A stretch of 64,000 nt of DNA from Tangfeifania diversioriginum (GTDB taxonomy: Bacteria > Bacteroidota > Bacteroidia > Bacteroidales > Prolixibacteraceae): contig NZ_FQZE01000002.1 of assembly GCF_900141875.1 (NCBI RefSeq), positions 62,001 to 126,000 of the forward strand. The letters run 5' to 3'. The translations under genes were made by a program, and so were the position numbers. Below are positions 63,139-64,000 of this stretch, in pieces. The notes under the pieces were generated by a model. That model ran no database searches. It was given only the letters and a program-made list of their open reading frames with translations, and was not told the origin of the DNA. Position 1 is the stretch's first letter; the number at the start of each line of letters is the position of its first letter.

Positions 63139-63771
63139 ATGTATTTCGAACAAGATGGCGTTTATCACATTTACAACCGGTCGAACGACACGGTTTTTTA
63201 TTCTCGGGGGAATTACCTTTTTTTCCTTTCGAAGATTCAAAATTTTGTTGCACCGGTATGCAATGTGCTGGCGTGGGTGCTGATGCCCAACCATTTTCAT
63301 TTTATGTTACAGGCAACAGAAGAAAGTTGCAAAAACGCGAATGAGAAACATCGCCCGGACTTGCAGGTTTTATCGAAGAATTTTGGAATTGTTTTGAGCA
63401 GTTACACTCAGGCGATTAACCGGCAGGAAGGAAGAAGGGGGAATTTGTTTGCGCATAAAACCAAAGCGAAAATGTTGAATGAGGCGTATTATCCGCCAGG
63501 CGGATCGAACCGCCGGGCGGGTGGCGCTGGCAACCAGCTTGATTATGCAACCGCGTGTTTTCTTTATATCCACCAAAACCCGGTTATTGCCGGATTGGTT
63601 TCAAAATTAGAAGATTGGGAGTTTTCCTCGTTTCGCGATTATGCAGGAATGAGAGATGGCAGGTTGGTAAAAAAGGAGTTGGCTTTTCATTTTGTTGAGC
63701 TTGAACCGGAAGGGTTTTATGAGCAGTCGCAACTATTTGTTGAAGAGGAGTTGCTGAAGCGTTTGTTTTGA
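63139..63771 (+). CDS. REP-associated tyrosine transposase (RAYT, Y1 HUH family)
   Basis: A 210-residue protein from the ATG at 63139. The HUH histidines are in MPNHFHFML and the catalytic tyrosine is in LSSYTQAIN. Other family marks are YHIYNRSNDTVFYS, NLFAHKTKAKML and the ending YIHQNPVIAGLVSKLEDWEF. RAYTs are single-copy, IS200/IS605-related enzymes that act on the REP hairpins around them. An extra YYPPGGSNRRAGGAGNQ stretch, not usual for the family, is encoded by a REP-like palindrome in the gene (63489-63530). If the loop is tolerated, the enzyme could still be active. Confidence 0.93.
   Translation: MYFEQDGVYHIYNRSNDTVFYSRGNYLFFLSKIQNFVAPVCNVLAWVLMPNHFHFMLQATEESCKNANEKHRPDLQVLSKNFGIVLSSYTQAINRQEGRRGNLFAHKTKAKMLNEAYYPPGGSNRRAGGAGNQLDYATACFLYIHQNPVIAGLVSKLEDWEFSSFRDYAGMRDGRLVKKELAFHFVELEPEGFYEQSQLFVEEELLKRLF
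63489..63530. repeat. REP-like hairpin inserted in frame in the RAYT gene
   Basis: TTAT then CCGCCAGGCGG (63493-63503), ATCGAA, CCGCCGGGCGG (63510-63520), then GTGGC: the same frame words (TTATCCGCC and GCGGGTGGC) as the subtype-B hairpin at 62931-62968. It keeps the transposase reading frame open. Confidence 0.82.
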
Positions 63772-63776
63772 TTGAT

Positions 63777-63998
63777 CCGTCCAGCGGCTGTTTGGAGCCG
63801 TCCAGCGGCTATGGTCCGCTTGACGGGTAGGGTTGGAATGGTGGGTTTGGGGATTTTGGGTTTGTTTTTTTTGCCGGTGTGTTTTATCCGCCGAGCCGCT
63901 TGGAGCGGCTGTGCGGAAACCGTCCAGCGGCTACGGCTCGCTTGACGGGTAAGTTGGGAACGGTGGTTTTGAGGTTTTTGGGGGTTTGTTCTTTTTGT
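63777..63998. repeat. REP-like hairpin cluster downstream of the RAYT gene
   Basis: Half A at 63777-63787, full A at 63798-63826 (CCGTCCAGCGG-n7-CCGCTTGACGG), B at 63888-63916 (CCGCCGAGCCGCT-TGG-AGCGGCTGTGCGG), A at 63920-63948, then the same GT-rich spacer up to the window end. The composite unit (A, spacer of ~60 nt, B) matches the one upstream of the RAYT gene. Confidence 0.88.
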
Positions 63999-64000
63999 CG

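Overview
The window looks like a chromosomal segment of a Bacteroidota bacterium, most likely an anaerobic, polysaccharide-using member of the Marinilabiliales/Prolixibacteraceae type (inference from gene content only). The evidence is several type IX secretion (T9SS) C-terminal sorting domains with YPNP motifs, a PorE-like T9SS component, type III glutamine synthetase, [FeFe]-hydrogenase maturases HydE/HydF/HydG, a fused E1 alpha/beta 2-oxoacid dehydrogenase, a reg_prop/Y_Y_Y sensor kinase and glycoside hydrolases of Bacteroidota type. No rRNA, tRNA or CRISPR array was seen.

Layout. 1-6.6 kb holds T9SS-tail proteins, kdsB, a co-directional set (sigma-54 activator, lptE, TPR protein, secG) and a convergent PorE-like gene. 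6.7-14.6 kb holds glnN, a TldD/PmbA metalloprotease pair, aspartate kinase and an esterase. 14.8-19.6 kb holds a GntR/UTRA regulator divergent from E2 and fused E1 genes, with a palindromic operator between them. 19.7-21.6 kb is a decayed stress or detoxification operon (YciI, DUF1801/YdeI, DoxX and two remnants) with its operator still present. 22-26.6 kb holds a secreted metalloprotease and hypotheticals. 26.7-37.2 kb is a spread-out [FeFe]-hydrogenase maturation region: hydF, a small Cys-repeat exported protein, aspA, a DUF2442/DUF4160 pair, hydG and a TM1266-type regulator on the minus strand, then VIT-VWA and TspO genes, then hydE on the plus strand. The hydrogenase structural gene is not in the window.

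37.2-54.9 kb is mixed metabolism: a GH29 fucosidase, cutC, miaA followed by a HEPN/MNT toxin-antitoxin cassette bracketed by a second diverged copy of the miaA 3' end, acyl-ACP thioesterase, map, a KamA-like radical SAM enzyme, a diflavin reductase, a 26-residue-repeat exported protein, ilvD, a GroES-like protein, an aminotransferase, a HAD phosphatase, an exported endonuclease/exonuclease/phosphatase-fold protein and membrane proteins. 54.9-62.8 kb is a glycan-use locus: a receiver-less reg_prop sensor kinase divergent from three exported TIM-barrel glycosidases, the first GH140-like. 62.8-64 kb is a REP-type repeat cluster around a REP-associated tyrosine transposase (RAYT).

The most unusual material is repeat-based. 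There are at least five families of short palindromes. One is inserted in frame in the RAYT gene, another in frame in the fucosidase gene, and one half-copy supplies the end of a glycosidase gene. A ~108-bp miaA 3'-end duplication brackets a HEPN/MNT module, and the same REP-like hairpin follows both copies. Degenerate arrays with strict 7-nt periodicity lie just upstream of three genes. All comparisons were done by eye, with no database search.
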